Shown here in pieces: positions 28,865 to 39,988 of a DNA stretch of 64,000 nt. The translations under genes were made by a program, and so were the position numbers. Origin of the DNA: Streptoalloteichus hindustanus (GTDB taxonomy: Bacteria; Actinomycetota; Actinomycetes; Mycobacteriales; Pseudonocardiaceae); the NCBI RefSeq assembly GCF_900129375.1, contig NZ_FQVN01000003.1, positions 186,001 through 250,000 of the forward strand, read 5' to 3'. Below the pieces are notes generated by a model, which was given only the letters and a program-made list of their open reading frames with translations, made no database searches and was not told the origin of the DNA. Each line of letters opens with the position of its first letter. Positions within the stretch are counted from its first letter, which is position 1.

Positions 28865-30268
28865 TCAGCGCGCCTTGGCGGGCTCCTGGGACGGGCGGTC
28901 GGCCTCGGCATCACCGGAGCCGGCGTCCGAGCCGGCGCCGGGGCCGTGCTCCGCCCGCATCAGGGCGTCGACGTCGACCAGGTCCGGCTTGTCCAGCACC
29001 GCGCGCAGCCGGGCGAGGTCCAGCGCCCCCTGCCAGCGGGCCACGACCATGGTCGCCACGCCGTTGCCGACCAGGTTGGTCAGGGCGCGGGCCTCGGACA
29101 TGAACCGGTCGATGCCCACGATCAGGGCGATGCCCACCACCGGGATGGTGTCGCCGAAGGCCTGCAGCGACGCGGCCAGCGTCACCAGGCCGGCGCCGGT
29201 CACCCCGGCCGCGCCCTTGCTGGACAGCAGCATGAACAGCAGCAGGCCGAGCTGGGCGCCGATCCCGACCTCGTGGCCGGTGGCCTGGGCGATGAAGATC
29301 GCGCCCATGGTCAGGTAGATGCAGGTGCCGTCCAGGTTGAACGAGTAGCCGGTGGGGATGGTCAGGCCCACCACCGACTTCTGCGCGCCCGCCGCCTCCA
29401 GCTTCACCAGCACGCGCGGCAGCACCGACTCGCTGGAGGACGTGCCGAGCACGATCAGCAGCTCGTCCTTGAGGAAGCGCACGAACTTGACGACGCTGAA
29501 CCCGGCCAGCCTGGACACCACGCCCAGCACGACGAACACGAACAGCGCGCAGGTCAGGTAGAAGGCGCCCATCAGGTACGCGAGCTTGGTGAGCACCTCG
29601 TTGCCGTACTTGCCGACGGTGAACGCCATGCCGCCGAAGGCGCCGATGGGCGCCGCGTACATCACGACCTTGATCACGCCGAACATGACCTTGGCCGTGG
29701 TGTCCAGCGCGTCCACCACCCGGCGGCCCCGCTCGCCCATGCCGGCGACGGCCACGGACACCAGCACGGCCAGCACCAACACCTGGATGAGCTGGTTGTC
29801 GGTGAAGGCGCCGAGGAACGACTTCGGAATCAGGCCGAGGATGAACCCGGTGAGCCCGCCGGCCTCCGCCTCGCCGGCCTTCTTGATCGTCTCGGCGGCG
29901 GCCTTCTCGTTGACCACGATGCCCAGGCCGTCGCCCGGCCGCAGCACGTTGACCACCACGAGCCCGATGGCCAGCGCCACGCTGGTCATCGCGGTGAAGT
30001 AGCCGATGGTGCGCAGGGCCAGACCGCCGGCCTTGGCCAGGTTGCCCAGCCCGGCGATGCCGACCACGACCGTGCAGAAGATGGTGGGCGCGATCACGAT
30101 CTTGACCAGGTTCACGAACAGGTCGGCCAGCCACTTCATCTGGGCCGCCTGCTTCGGGAACCCGATGCCGACCAGCACGCCCAGCGCGATCGCCGCGAGA
30201 ACCCAGAAGTACAGGTGCCGGTAGAACTTCCTGCGTGGCTTCGTCACGCCGTCGGGGGTGCCGCCCAC
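28865..30268 (-). CDS. dctA: C4-dicarboxylate/glutamate:cation symporter (DctA family)
   Basis: A 467-residue secondary transporter with eight or more helices. Family marks are PTIFCTVVVGIAGLG, the serine-rich hairpin LGTSSSESVLPRVL, the substrate/cation motif PTGYSFNLDGTCIYLTMG and SKGAAGVTGAG. These match DctA-type uptake of succinate, fumarate and malate; glutamate is an alternative. A Gly/Ser/Asp-rich tail of about 40 residues is cytoplasmic. GTG 30268 has GAGGAGGA upstream. Confidence 0.9.
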   Translation of the reverse strand: MGGTPDGVTKPRRKFYRHLYFWVLAAIALGVLVGIGFPKQAAQMKWLADLFVNLVKIVIAPTIFCTVVVGIAGLGNLAKAGGLALRTIGYFTAMTSVALAIGLVVVNVLRPGDGLGIVVNEKAAAETIKKAGEAEAGGLTGFILGLIPKSFLGAFTDNQLIQVLVLAVLVSVAVAGMGERGRRVVDALDTTAKVMFGVIKVVMYAAPIGAFGGMAFTVGKYGNEVLTKLAYLMGAFYLTCALFVFVVLGVVSRLAGFSVVKFVRFLKDELLIVLGTSSSESVLPRVLVKLEAAGAQKSVVGLTIPTGYSFNLDGTCIYLTMGAIFIAQATGHEVGIGAQLGLLLFMLLSSKGAAGVTGAGLVTLAASLQAFGDTIPVVGIALIVGIDRFMSEARALTNLVGNGVATMVVARWQGALDLARLRAVLDKPDLVDVDALMRAEHGPGAGSDAGSGDAEADRPSQEPAKAR

Positions 30269-30278
30269 TGATCCTCCT

Positions 30279-30309
30279 CACCGGTCCGGAGCACGTTCTC
30301 CGGCCGGTG
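30279..30309 (-). promoter_or_regulatory. hairpin at the dctA ribosome site
   Basis: CACCGGTCCGGAG and CTCCGGCCGGTG form a 12-bp stem with one bulged T. On the minus strand it ends next to the GAGGAGGA ribosome site of dctA, so it could influence initiation. It could also be only GC-rich structure. Confidence 0.35.
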
Positions 30310-30410
30310 ATGCTGGTTACACCCGCCTCAGTGCGGCAAGTCACACAGCGGAAACTTGGGACTGCCCTGACATTGCCGCAACCGACGCGTAACCGGGGGC
30401 GGGGCGGCGC

Positions 30411-30719
30411 TCAGAGGTGTTCGAGCTGGTGGCGGGCCCACACGGTGACGAACCCACCGGTGTCCAGGCGCACGCGGCACTGGACGTCGACCCGCAACCG
30501 GGGGCTGCGCGCCCGGCGCAGCGACTGGAGGTCGGTCCCGGCCTCGTCGGCCGGCGGCGGACCGAAGACGATCACCCGCTCGGTGCGCTGCACGGTGCCC
30601 TCCAGCCCCGCCGGCAGCCAGCAGTCCTCGGTGAGCGGCAACTCCACGGCGAGGCGGCAACGATCTCCCTCGCGGAACACGTCCCCAACGTCCCTTCCCA
30701 GCCCCGCCGGCCCGTTCAC
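30411..30719 (-). CDS. small uncharacterised protein
   Basis: About 102 residues from GTG 30719. It holds REGDRCRLAVELPLTEDCWL, EGTVQRTERVIVFGPPPADE and the tail RLDTGGFVTVWARHQLEHL. Codon usage is typical of the genome and the sequence looks protein-like, but I know no family. The start is uncertain; the open frame extends to 30809 with a less convincing, Arg-rich N-terminus. It lies between dctA and the TAXI gene. Confidence 0.5.
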   Translation of the reverse strand: MNGPAGLGRDVGDVFREGDRCRLAVELPLTEDCWLPAGLEGTVQRTERVIVFGPPPADEAGTDLQSLRRARSPRLRVDVQCRVRLDTGGFVTVWARHQLEHL

Positions 30720-30853
30720 CTCCCCGGGTGGGGCCGACCGGCCGATCCGCCCCTCACCCCTGACGACGCGCGAGGCGGATCGACGTTCCGGTCGGGCGGT
30801 CGCTGCCACCCGAACAGCCCAAACCCGCGTCGACCCGGGTTAGCCTCCGCCCC

Positions 30854-31792
30854 GTGGACAGGACAGCCAGTCGCCGCGCGGTGCTCCTCGGCGCGGTGGG
30901 GGTGGCAGGGGGGGCGCTGGCCGGCTGCGCCGCGCCCGCCGCTCCCGTCCCGGAGGAGCTCGTCCTGTCCACCGGCCCGCAGGGCGCGGTGTTCCGGGAG
31001 ATCGGCGCCGCCCTCGCGGCCGCGCTGGCCGACCACCTGCCGCGGACCAGGGTGGTCGCGCGGGAGAGCAGCGCCTCGGTCGAGAACCTGAACCGGCTGG
31101 CCGCCGGCGAGGCCCAGCTCGGCCTGGCGTCCCTGGACGCCGTGATGACCGAGCCGGGTCGACGGCCGCCCGGCCTCAGCGCGGTCGGCCGGCTCTATGA
31201 CAGCTTCCTGCACCTGGTGGTGCCGGCCGGGTCGGGCGTGCGCGCGCTGGCCGACCTGGCCGGCCGGCGGGTGGGGGTGGGGCTGGCCCAGTCGGGGACC
31301 GCGTTCACCGTGCGCCGCCTGCTGCCCCTGACCGGGTTGCGGTTCCAGGAGGCGCGGCTGAGCCAGGCCGACGCGGCGAACGCGCTCGCCGCCGGCGACC
31401 TCGACGGGTTCCTCACGCTCACCGGCATCCCCACCCCGGCCATCAGCCAGCTCGCCGCGCGGGTGCCGGTTCGGCTGGTCCCGTTGGCGGAGGAGGCGGT
31501 GGCGCTGGCCAACGCCCACCCCGGCCCCTACGTGCCGGCGACCATCCCGGCGACCACCTACCCGGAGGTGCCGCCCTGCCCCACGGTCGCGGTGCCGAAC
31601 CTGCTGCTGGCCAGGGACGACCTGCCCGCCCCCGTCGTCGAGACGGTGACCGACACCGTCTTCACCGACGCGTCCCGCATCGCCGCCGGGCACCCCGAGG
31701 CCCGGCGGATCAACGTCCGCACCGGCATCGCGACCGGCCCGGTGCCGCTGCACGCGGGGGCGGCGGCCTGGTTCCGCTCCGCCAAGCGCTGA
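30854..31792 (+). CDS. TAXI-family solute-binding lipoprotein
   Basis: A 312-residue binding protein of the TRAP-TAXI type. The signal RRAVLLGAVGVAGGALAGC has a lipobox. The mature domain has LSTGPQGAVFREIGAALAAAL, ARESSASVENLNRLAAGEAQLGLASLDAV, GSGVRALADLAGRRVGVGLAQSGT and a late VPNLLLARDDLPAPVVETVTD. No TRAP membrane subunits (DctQM) are near. It is convergent with a two-component system ending 30 nt away. GTG 30854 has no clear ribosome site. Confidence 0.85.
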   Translation: MDRTASRRAVLLGAVGVAGGALAGCAAPAAPVPEELVLSTGPQGAVFREIGAALAAALADHLPRTRVVARESSASVENLNRLAAGEAQLGLASLDAVMTEPGRRPPGLSAVGRLYDSFLHLVVPAGSGVRALADLAGRRVGVGLAQSGTAFTVRRLLPLTGLRFQEARLSQADAANALAAGDLDGFLTLTGIPTPAISQLAARVPVRLVPLAEEAVALANAHPGPYVPATIPATTYPEVPPCPTVAVPNLLLARDDLPAPVVETVTDTVFTDASRIAAGHPEARRINVRTGIATGPVPLHAGAAAWFRSAKR

Positions 31793-31822
31793 CCGGCGCC
31801 GCGGGCACCACCGTCACCGCCG

Positions 31823-33181
31823 TCACCGCCGGAGCCGCACCACGACGTCCAAGCCGTGCGGGGTCGCCGGGCGCAGGCTCAACTCCCCGCCGGCGCCGGC
31901 CACCAGCTCGGCGACGATGGCCAGGCCGAGGCCGGTGCCCGGCACGTTCTGGTGCCGGGGCGAGCGCCAGAACCGGCGGGTCGCGGCCGCCCGCTCCTCG
32001 GCGTCGAGCCCGGCCCCGTCGTCGACGACGTGCAGCACCACCGCGTCGTCGACGGGTTCGGCCCGCACCTCGACCCGGGTGCCGCCGGAGAGCCGCAGGG
32101 CGTTGCCGACCAGCTCGTCGAGCACGCTGCCCAGCCCGCCGGGCGGCGCGAGGACCCGGAGCCCGGCCGGCACCTCGACCCGCAGCGCCATGCCCGCCTG
32201 CCCGGCCTGGGCGTGCCAGCCGGGCTCGTGCGTGGCCACCAGCGCGTCCACCTCCACCGGCTCGGCCGCCGCCGCGCTGTCCAGCCGGGTCGCGGCCAGC
32301 AACGCGTCGAGCACCCGGCCCATCTCGGCGGTCTCCTCCACCGCGAACTGGTGCGCCTGCCGACCGGCCGCCCCGACCAGGTGCGGCTCCAGGTTCTCCA
32401 CGGCCAGTCGCAGGCTCGCCAACGGGTTGCGGAGCTGGTGCGAGGCGTCGGAGACGAAGGCCCGCTGCCGGCGCAGCGCCCGCCCCACCACCTCGACCAT
32501 CGCGTTGAACGACCGGGCGAGCCGGCGCAGCTCGGGCGGGCCGTCCACGTCGGCCCGCACGTCGAGCCGGCCGCCGGCCACCTCGGCGGTGGCCTCGTCC
32601 AGCCGCCGGACGGGGCGCAGCACCCACCACGACACCGGCCAGGCCACCGCGACCAGCCCGAGCAACGGCACCAGCCCGACCAGCGCCAGCAGGCCCCACT
32701 CCCGCCACACCTGGCCCCGGAGCCCGTCGGTGGGCGAGACGGTGACGACGGCGGCCACCACCTCGCTGTCCCTGCCCACCGGCTCGACCACCACCAGCGA
32801 GCCGGACCGCCACGGCCACACCACCTCGGGCGCGTCCGGCCGGTAGCCGGCGAACGCCGCGTCCAGCCCGGCGACCGCGTCCGAAGTGGACAGATCCACC
32901 GAGTCCCTTGAGGACAACAGGACGCGCCCGCCCGGGGCGACCAGCGCGGCGGGAATGCCGTAGAGCTCGTCGTACCGCGCCAGTTCGTCCCGCAACGCGG
33001 TGGTGCGCCCCGAGGCCAGGGCGTTCTCCGCCAGCGAGGCGAACCGGCCCGCGTCCGCCAGCCGGTCGAGGTAGGTGGACTGCGTCTCGCGCTGCGCCAC
33101 CGCGACCGCGAGCGGCACCCCCAGCGCTCCGGCGAGGAGCACCAGCAGCGGCAGCAGCACGAGCAGCAGGCGTCGCAGCAC
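31823..33181 (-). CDS. sensor histidine kinase
   Basis: A 452-residue membrane sensor kinase: an N-terminal helix, an extracytoplasmic region (about residues 30-165), a second helix, a HAMP region (about 190-240), the phosphoacceptor SDASHQLRNPLASLRL (about residue 250), N-box DELVGNAL, VDDGAGLD and PGTGLGLAIVAELVAG. Its GTG directly follows the TAG stop of the response regulator gene, so the pair forms one operon. The signal is unknown; the convergent TAXI binding protein is a possible partner. Confidence 0.92.
   Translation of the reverse strand: MLRRLLLVLLPLLVLLAGALGVPLAVAVAQRETQSTYLDRLADAGRFASLAENALASGRTTALRDELARYDELYGIPAALVAPGGRVLLSSRDSVDLSTSDAVAGLDAAFAGYRPDAPEVVWPWRSGSLVVVEPVGRDSEVVAAVVTVSPTDGLRGQVWREWGLLALVGLVPLLGLVAVAWPVSWWVLRPVRRLDEATAEVAGGRLDVRADVDGPPELRRLARSFNAMVEVVGRALRRQRAFVSDASHQLRNPLASLRLAVENLEPHLVGAAGRQAHQFAVEETAEMGRVLDALLAATRLDSAAAAEPVEVDALVATHEPGWHAQAGQAGMALRVEVPAGLRVLAPPGGLGSVLDELVGNALRLSGGTRVEVRAEPVDDAVVLHVVDDGAGLDAEERAAATRRFWRSPRHQNVPGTGLGLAIVAELVAGAGGELSLRPATPHGLDVVVRLRR
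32879..32891. repeat. GTCCGAAGTGGAC motif, copy in the kinase gene
   Basis: This 13-mer, with GTCC/GGAC ends, occurs exactly three times in the window (32879, 56280, 63378), each inside an unrelated gene. Here it encodes part of LSTSDA. Confidence 0.6.
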
Positions 33182-33853
33182 CTAACCGTCCACTTTGGCC
33201 AGTCGGTAGCCGACGCCCCGCACCGTCTCGATCCGCACCCGCTGACCGAGTTTGCCGCGCAGCGCGGCGATGTGCGTGTCCAACGTGCGGGAGGGAGCCT
33301 CCCAGGTGGACTGCCACACCTGGTCCACGATGCGGTCCCGGTGGACGACGCTGCCGGCGTGCGCCGCCAGCATCGCCAGGACGTCGAACTCCTTGCGGGT
33401 CAACGACAACGCCTGCCCGGAGACGGCCGCGCTGCGCGCTCCGGTGTCCAGTTCCAGCTCGCCGACCCGGAGCACCGAGCCGGCGGGCGCGCCGGCCCGG
33501 GCGGCCCTGGTCCGCCGCAGCACCGCCTCCACCCGGGCCAGCAGCTCCGCGGTGCCGAACGGCTTGACCACGTAGTCGTCGGCGCCGCTGCGCAGCCCGG
33601 CGACCCGCTCGCGTTCCTCCCCTCGCGCGGTCACCGCGATGACCGCGGTGCTCTCGGCGCGGCGCAGGCGACGCAGCACTTCCAGCCCGTCGATGTCGGG
33701 CAGGCCGAGGTCGAGCAGCACAACGTCGGCCGGGGCGGCCCGCAGGGCGGCCGCGCCGGTCCCGACCCGGTGCACCTCGTAGCCGGCGTGCTGGAGCGCC
33801 ATCACCAGGCCACGTGCCACCCGGTCGTCGTCTTCGACGACGAGGATGCGCAT
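33182..33853 (-). CDS. OmpR-family response regulator
   Basis: A 223-residue regulator from ATG 33853 (MRILVVEDDDRVARG). The receiver has the Asp51 region VLLDLGLPDIDG and the Lys in YVVKPFG. The winged-helix DNA-binding domain has LSLTRKEFDVLAMLAAHAG, ELDTGARS and the late RTLDTHIAALRGKLG then ETVRGVGYRLAKVDG. It is the partner of the adjacent sensor kinase. An upstream in-frame extension to 33904 is unlikely. Confidence 0.93.
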   Translation of the reverse strand: MRILVVEDDDRVARGLVMALQHAGYEVHRVGTGAAALRAAPADVVLLDLGLPDIDGLEVLRRLRRAESTAVIAVTARGEERERVAGLRSGADDYVVKPFGTAELLARVEAVLRRTRAARAGAPAGSVLRVGELELDTGARSAAVSGQALSLTRKEFDVLAMLAAHAGSVVHRDRIVDQVWQSTWEAPSRTLDTHIAALRGKLGQRVRIETVRGVGYRLAKVDG

Positions 33854-33988
33854 GACTGCCGATCGTAGGTCGTGCCGGGCCGGGCTGAGGCCAACCGGCA
33901 CCACCCCCGCCAGGTCAGACCCCGGTCATCCCGGTGGGCCACCGAGCACGGCAGCGGTTCCGCGACGGCGCGCGGACTCGCCGTGCAC

Positions 33989-35101
33989 TCAGCTCGCCGG
34001 GCCGTTGGTCCGCGTCTCCGGTCGGGGCTCCGCGCCTCCCTCAACCGTCTTCTCGACCGCCTTCTCGGCCGGCTGGCCGGCATCCGGGGTGGGACCGGAC
34101 GCGGGCTCGCCGGGCTTGTCCTTGGCGGTGCCGTCGGCCCCAGCACCGGCGGTTCCGCCCGGCGTGGTAGTGGCCGGTGTGGTGGCGGCCGGTGTGGTTT
34201 CGGCCGACGCGCCGTCGATGGCGGCGGTGTCGCCTTCAGCCGCGACCGGGGGCAGCTCCTCCCGCGAACCACGCACCAAGAGCAGGTACGCGACGGCGGC
34301 GAGGAACACCACGATCGACGTGATGACGTTGATCCGCAGGCCCAACACCATCGTCGCCTCGTCGGTGCGCATCATCTCGATCCAGCACCGGCCCGCCGTG
34401 TAACCCGCGACGTAGAGGGCGAACACGCGGCCCCGACCCATCCGGAACTTCCGGTCCGCCCACACCAGCAGCAGTGCGACGCCGAGGTTCCACAGCAGCT
34501 CGTAGAGGAACGTCGGGTGGACGATCTTCTCCGGCGTGTGGTTGAGGGCGACCCCGCCGAGCGGGTCCTCCAGCCCGGTCGCCTCGTCGATCCGGGTGTA
34601 GATCTCCAACCCCCACGGCAGGGTGGTCGGGCCGCCGTAGAGCTCCTGGTTGAAGTAGTTGCCGAGGCGGCCGACCGCCTGCGCGGTCACCAGGCCCGGG
34701 GCGATCGCGTCGGCCACCACCGTCAGCGGGATGCCCCGCCGGCGGCAGGCGATCCACGCGCCGAGCGCGCCCAGGGCGACCGCGCCCCAGATGCCCAGTC
34801 CGCCCTGCCAGATCTTGAGCGCGTCCAGCGGGTTCTTGCCGGGCCCGAAGTACTTGTGCCAGTCCGTGGCCACGTGGTAAAGCCGACCGCCGACCAGGCC
34901 GAACGGCACCGCGAACACCGCGATGTCGGTGATGGCGCCGGACTGGCCGCCCCGGGCGACGAACCGCTTCTCCCCCCACCAGATCGCCACGACGATGCCG
35001 GCGATGATGCACAGGGCGTAGGCCCGGATCGGGATCGGGCCGAGGTGCCAGACACCGCGGTCGGGGCTCGGGATGGTGGCGAGGAAGGCCGTCAGACTCA
35101 C
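33989..35101 (-). CDS. lgt: prolipoprotein diacylglyceryl transferase
   Basis: A 370-residue membrane enzyme that attaches diacylglycerol to the lipobox Cys of prolipoproteins. Family marks are [30 protein letters not shown], the signature [16 protein letters not shown] and [14 protein letters not shown]. The core ends near residue 275; an Ala/Thr/Pro/Glu-rich tail of about 95 residues follows, as often in actinomycetes. GTG 35101 ([13 protein letters not shown]) is chosen; the longer open frame upstream has no function. It follows trpA in the usual actinobacterial order. Confidence 0.95.
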   Translation of the reverse strand: MSLTAFLATIPSPDRGVWHLGPIPIRAYALCIIAGIVVAIWWGEKRFVARGGQSGAITDIAVFAVPFGLVGGRLYHVATDWHKYFGPGKNPLDALKIWQGGLGIWGAVALGALGAWIACRRRGIPLTVVADAIAPGLVTAQAVGRLGNYFNQELYGGPTTLPWGLEIYTRIDEATGLEDPLGGVALNHTPEKIVHPTFLYELLWNLGVALLLVWADRKFRMGRGRVFALYVAGYTAGRCWIEMMRTDEATMVLGLRINVITSIVVFLAAVAYLLLVRGSREELPPVAAEGDTAAIDGASAETTPAATTPATTTPGGTAGAGADGTAKDKPGEPASGPTPDAGQPAEKAVEKTVEGGAEPRPETRTNGPAS

Positions 35102-35166
35102 GGCCACCACCGTAGCGACCGCGGCCAGCGCTCCCGCACGACGGACTCCACCGCCGCCCCCAATCG

Positions 35167-35733
35167 TTACTGACGCCGCTCCGCGAGGTCGAGCGCCAGC
35201 GGGAACGGCCGCTCCACCCGGAGTCGCCCGTCCCGGGACCGGCCGACCTCGCGATAGCTGCCGCCGCGCAGGTCGAAGGCGACGATGACGGGTGGCTGGG
35301 GCCGGGACCCCGGGTCCGCGAACAGGAAGTGCGGAATCCCCGCCTCGGTGTACAACTCGCGCTTCAGCGTCAGGTCGTAGACCCGGGTCGAGGGGGACGC
35401 GACCTCGACGGTGAGCAGCACCTGGTCGCCCGGGAAGCAGACGACGTCGGCGCCGGGCTCCGTGACCACCGCCAGGTCCGGAACCAGCAGGCGGGGACCC
35501 GACAGGACCACGTTCACGCCCCACAGCGGCTCGTAGTCCGCCGGGGTGTCGGTGTCGAAGGCGGACAGGAGCCGTCGCAGGACCCGCTGGTGTCTCGTTC
35601 CCAGCGTCGGGCTCACGACCAACGCGCCATCGACGAGCTCCACGCGATGCCCCCGGTCCTCGGGGAGCGCCAGCACCTCGTCGAGGGTTCAGGGCTCCGC
35701 GCGGTGCGGGAACGGGAGCGCGGGCAGGGTCAT
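35167..35733 (-). pseudogene. Uma2-family (DUF820) endonuclease-like gene with an early in-frame TGA
   Basis: Reading from ATG 35733, which has GGAGG at a good distance, gives [14 protein letters not shown], then a TGA at 35691-35689, then [20 protein letters not shown] in the same frame. The usual Uma2 N-terminus has Leu where the stop is. The rest (169 residues from GTG 35676 to 35167) keeps [33 protein letters not shown] and [13 protein letters not shown], including PD-D/E-x-K-like residues. So either the gene is newly broken or translation restarts at GTG 35676. Uma2 proteins have a restriction-endonuclease-like fold of unknown role. Confidence 0.7.
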
Positions 35734-35756
35734 GACCGGTCGCCTCCACGGCTCGG

Positions 35757-35817
35757 CCCGGCAGGGCTCGGGATGTCAGAAAACGCTCGTTCGTCGACAT
35801 ACCGCGACCCTGCCGGG
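35757..35817. repeat. long inverted repeat after trpA
   Basis: CCCGGCAGGG (35757-35766) and CCCTGCCGGG (35808-35817) are perfect complements, with an inner ATGTC/GACAT pair. It lies between trpA and the Uma2 gene, 46 nt beyond the trpA stop, and may terminate the trp transcript. Confidence 0.45.
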
Positions 35818-35862
35818 ACGGACCGACAGAAAAGCCCCCCGCTCAGCGCCTCCGGCGCGAGA

Positions 35863-36671
35863 TCACCCGGTCGCGGCGACCCGGCGGCGGACGCCCTCGG
35901 CGAGCTCGGCGGCGAGGGCCCGCACCGCGGCCTCGCCCCCGTCGCCCGGGTCCCGCGCGACCTGGGACACGAACGCCGAGCCGACGATGACCGCGTCCGC
36001 GAACCCGGCGACCTCGGCCGCCTGGGCGCCCGAGCGCACCCCGAGCCCCACCCCGACCGGCAGGTCGGTGTGCGCGCGGACCCGGGCGACCAGCTCGGGC
36101 GCGGCGTTGCTGACCGCGTCCCTGGCGCCGGTGACGCCCATGGTGGACGCCGCGTAGAGGAAGCCGCTGCTGGCGGCGGCGGTCATGGCGATCCGCTCCT
36201 CGGTGGAGGACGGCGCGACCAGGAAGATCCGGTCCAGGCCGTGCTCCGTGCTGGCCGCCAGCCAGTCCTCGGCCTCGTCCGGGATCAGGTCCGGCGTGAT
36301 CAGGCCGAGCCCGCCGGCCGAGGCGAGGTCCCTGGCGAAGGCGTCGACGCCGTACCGGAACACCGGGTTCCAGTAGGTCATCACGACCGCGTGCCCGCCG
36401 GCCGAGGCCACCGTCTCCACCACGGAGAACAGGTCCCGCAGCCGGAACCCGTTGCGCAACGCCCCCTCGGCGGCCGCCTGGATGGTCGGCCCGTCCATCA
36501 CCGGGTCCGAGTAGGGCACGCCGACCTCGACCAGGTCGCAGCCGGCGTCGAGCATCGCCGACAGGACGCGGCGCGAGCCCTCGACGGTCGGGAACCCGGC
36601 GGGCAGGTAGCCGACCAGGGCGGCGCGGCCCTCGGCCCTGGTCGCCTCGAAGAGCTGGTCCAGTCGCGACA

Positions 36672-36672
<1 letters not shown>
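35863..36672 (-). CDS. trpA: tryptophan synthase alpha subunit
   Basis: A 269-residue TIM-barrel enzyme cleaving indole-3-glycerol phosphate to indole and glyceraldehyde 3-phosphate. Catalytic Glu and Asp lie in CDLVEVGVPYSDPVMDGP. Phosphate-binding loops include GVGLGVRSGAQAAEVAGFADAVIVGSA. ATG 36672 overlaps the trpB stop by one nucleotide (TGATG). It works as an alpha-beta complex with TrpB. Confidence 0.97.
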
Positions 36673-37967
<1,295 letters not shown>

Positions 37968-38012
37968 CGGCATCTCCTGACTTCGTTGACTCGCGACGCC
38001 CGCCGACCGGTC

Positions 38013-38842
<830 letters not shown>

Positions 38843-38846
<4 letters not shown>

Positions 38847-38974
38847 GCGGCCTCCCCCTCGGCCATGGCGAGCGTGCTCGCGACGATCCCGACAGGCCCG
38901 GTGGGCCCTCCGTGCCCGGGGCTCCGCGGGCCCCCCGCACCGGAGCCCGATGTTCGCTGGTCGCGCTCGCTCAC
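38843..38974 (-). CDS. 43-residue ORF coupled to trpC (possible HGxxPAAW remnant)
   Basis: GTG 38974 follows a strong purine-rich site GGGGAAGGGGAG. The ORF reads [20 protein letters not shown] then [20 protein letters not shown] and stops in a GTGA overlap with trpC. In many actinomycetes a small membrane protein with an HGxxPAAW motif sits between the Trp-associated membrane protein and trpC. The HGGPTGPVG piece lies where that motif would be, but the membrane helices are missing. It is likely translated; the remnant idea is inference. Confidence 0.55.
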
Positions 38975-39068
38975 GACACTCCCCTTCCCCGCCGCCGGGT
39001 CGCCTCTGGATGCTAACCCCGGCCATCCCCCGGTCCGGGCACCGGGTAGCCGAATCCGCCCTGCGTAG

Positions 39069-39123
39069 CAAGGCCCTTCCCCCTCCTGGCAGCAGGACTG
39101 ACCAGCTCCGGGGGACGGCCTTG
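39069..39123. repeat. imperfect inverted repeat in the trpC upstream gap
   Basis: CAAGGCC (39069-39075) and GGCCTTG (39117-39123) pair, as do the inner CCCCC and GGGGG runs, around a loop of about 26 nt. It lies in the 384-nt gap 38975-39358 between the Trp-associated membrane protein gene and the short ORF before trpC. It may be a terminator or attenuator. I see no other gene in this gap. Confidence 0.4.
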
Positions 39124-39266
39124 CCCGATCGGCGGGCAGGCCGCTGAACGATCATGAACTCCGGGGGTGGCACCGGTGTCGGCGGGGTGTCAGCGGGCCG
39201 CCCGGACCCCCTTCGACACCCCGGGACAGCGGACCCGCCCCCAGCCCTCCAGCACACCCTCCAGTA

Positions 39267-39289
39267 CTGACATCGCTGTCCGATGTCAG
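39267..39289 (-). promoter_or_regulatory. 9-bp perfect palindrome CTGACATCG-N5-CGATGTCAG
   Basis: CTGACATCG and CGATGTCAG are perfect inverted repeats around a 5-nt loop. They lie about 300 nt upstream of the short ORF and trpC on the minus strand. On that strand the left arm supplies a -35-like TGACA. This may be the operator/promoter of an internal trpCBA transcript. Confidence 0.45.
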
Positions 39290-39358
39290 CATTCCCCAGG
39301 ACGCCGTCGCCCGAGGGGTGTTCGCGGAAAGAGGACCCCGGCCGGCCGAACCTCGCGG

Positions 39359-39988
39359 TCAGTCGGTCCGCTCCCGCCCGGCCGTGGGGTCGTCGCCCGC
39401 GTCGAGCGCGTCCCACATCCGGCGCTGCGGGTCCACCGGCCGCGTGCTCGCCGACGGGGTCCGGTACTTCTCCCCCATCCGGGGCATGCGGTGCCCGCGC
39501 AGCACGAGCAGCACGCCCGCCGCGAGCACCAGCCCGCCGCCGGCCCCGGCCAGCGCCATGGCCCACGGCCGCTGGGCGTCGGCGTCCCGCACCTTCGCCA
39601 CCTGCTGCGCGCCGAGGTGGTCGGACCAGCCCGAGCCCGGCCCCGGCTGGAGCACCGTGAGCCACAGCGCCGCGCCGGCGACCACCACGAGCAGCGCCCC
39701 GAGGACCCGACGCGCCCAGCCGCCGGTGGCCACGGCCGCGGCGATCGCGGCCAGCGCCAGCAGGGCCAGCGGCACCAGCGCGGGGTTGTGGTCGGCGCCC
39801 TCGCGCACCGTGACGCCCACGCCGCCGCCCGGCCGCTCCACCACCTCGGCCAGCCAGGCCAGACGCGAGGAACCCCAGAGCGCCCCGGCGGCGAGCACCA
39901 GCAGCAGCACGACGACCCACAGGGGGCGCCGCCCGCCGGCGCCGCCGTCAGGCGTCGCCCCCGCCGTCTTCCCGGTCCCCTCGTCCAT
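39359..39988 (-). CDS. Trp biosynthesis-associated membrane protein
   Basis: A 209-residue membrane protein of the TIGR02234 (Trp_oprn_chp) family, with about four helices: [59 protein letters not shown] and [20 protein letters not shown]. The tail has [11 protein letters not shown]. The family always lies in actinobacterial trp loci, role unknown. ATG 39988 follows GGAGACGGAG and lies inside the end of the upstream gene (41-nt overlap). Confidence 0.85.
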   Translation of the reverse strand: MDEGTGKTAGATPDGGAGGRRPLWVVVLLLVLAAGALWGSSRLAWLAEVVERPGGGVGVTVREGADHNPALVPLALLALAAIAAAVATGGWARRVLGALLVVVAGAALWLTVLQPGPGSGWSDHLGAQQVAKVRDADAQRPWAMALAGAGGGLVLAAGVLLVLRGHRMPRMGEKYRTPSASTRPVDPQRRMWDALDAGDDPTAGRERTD

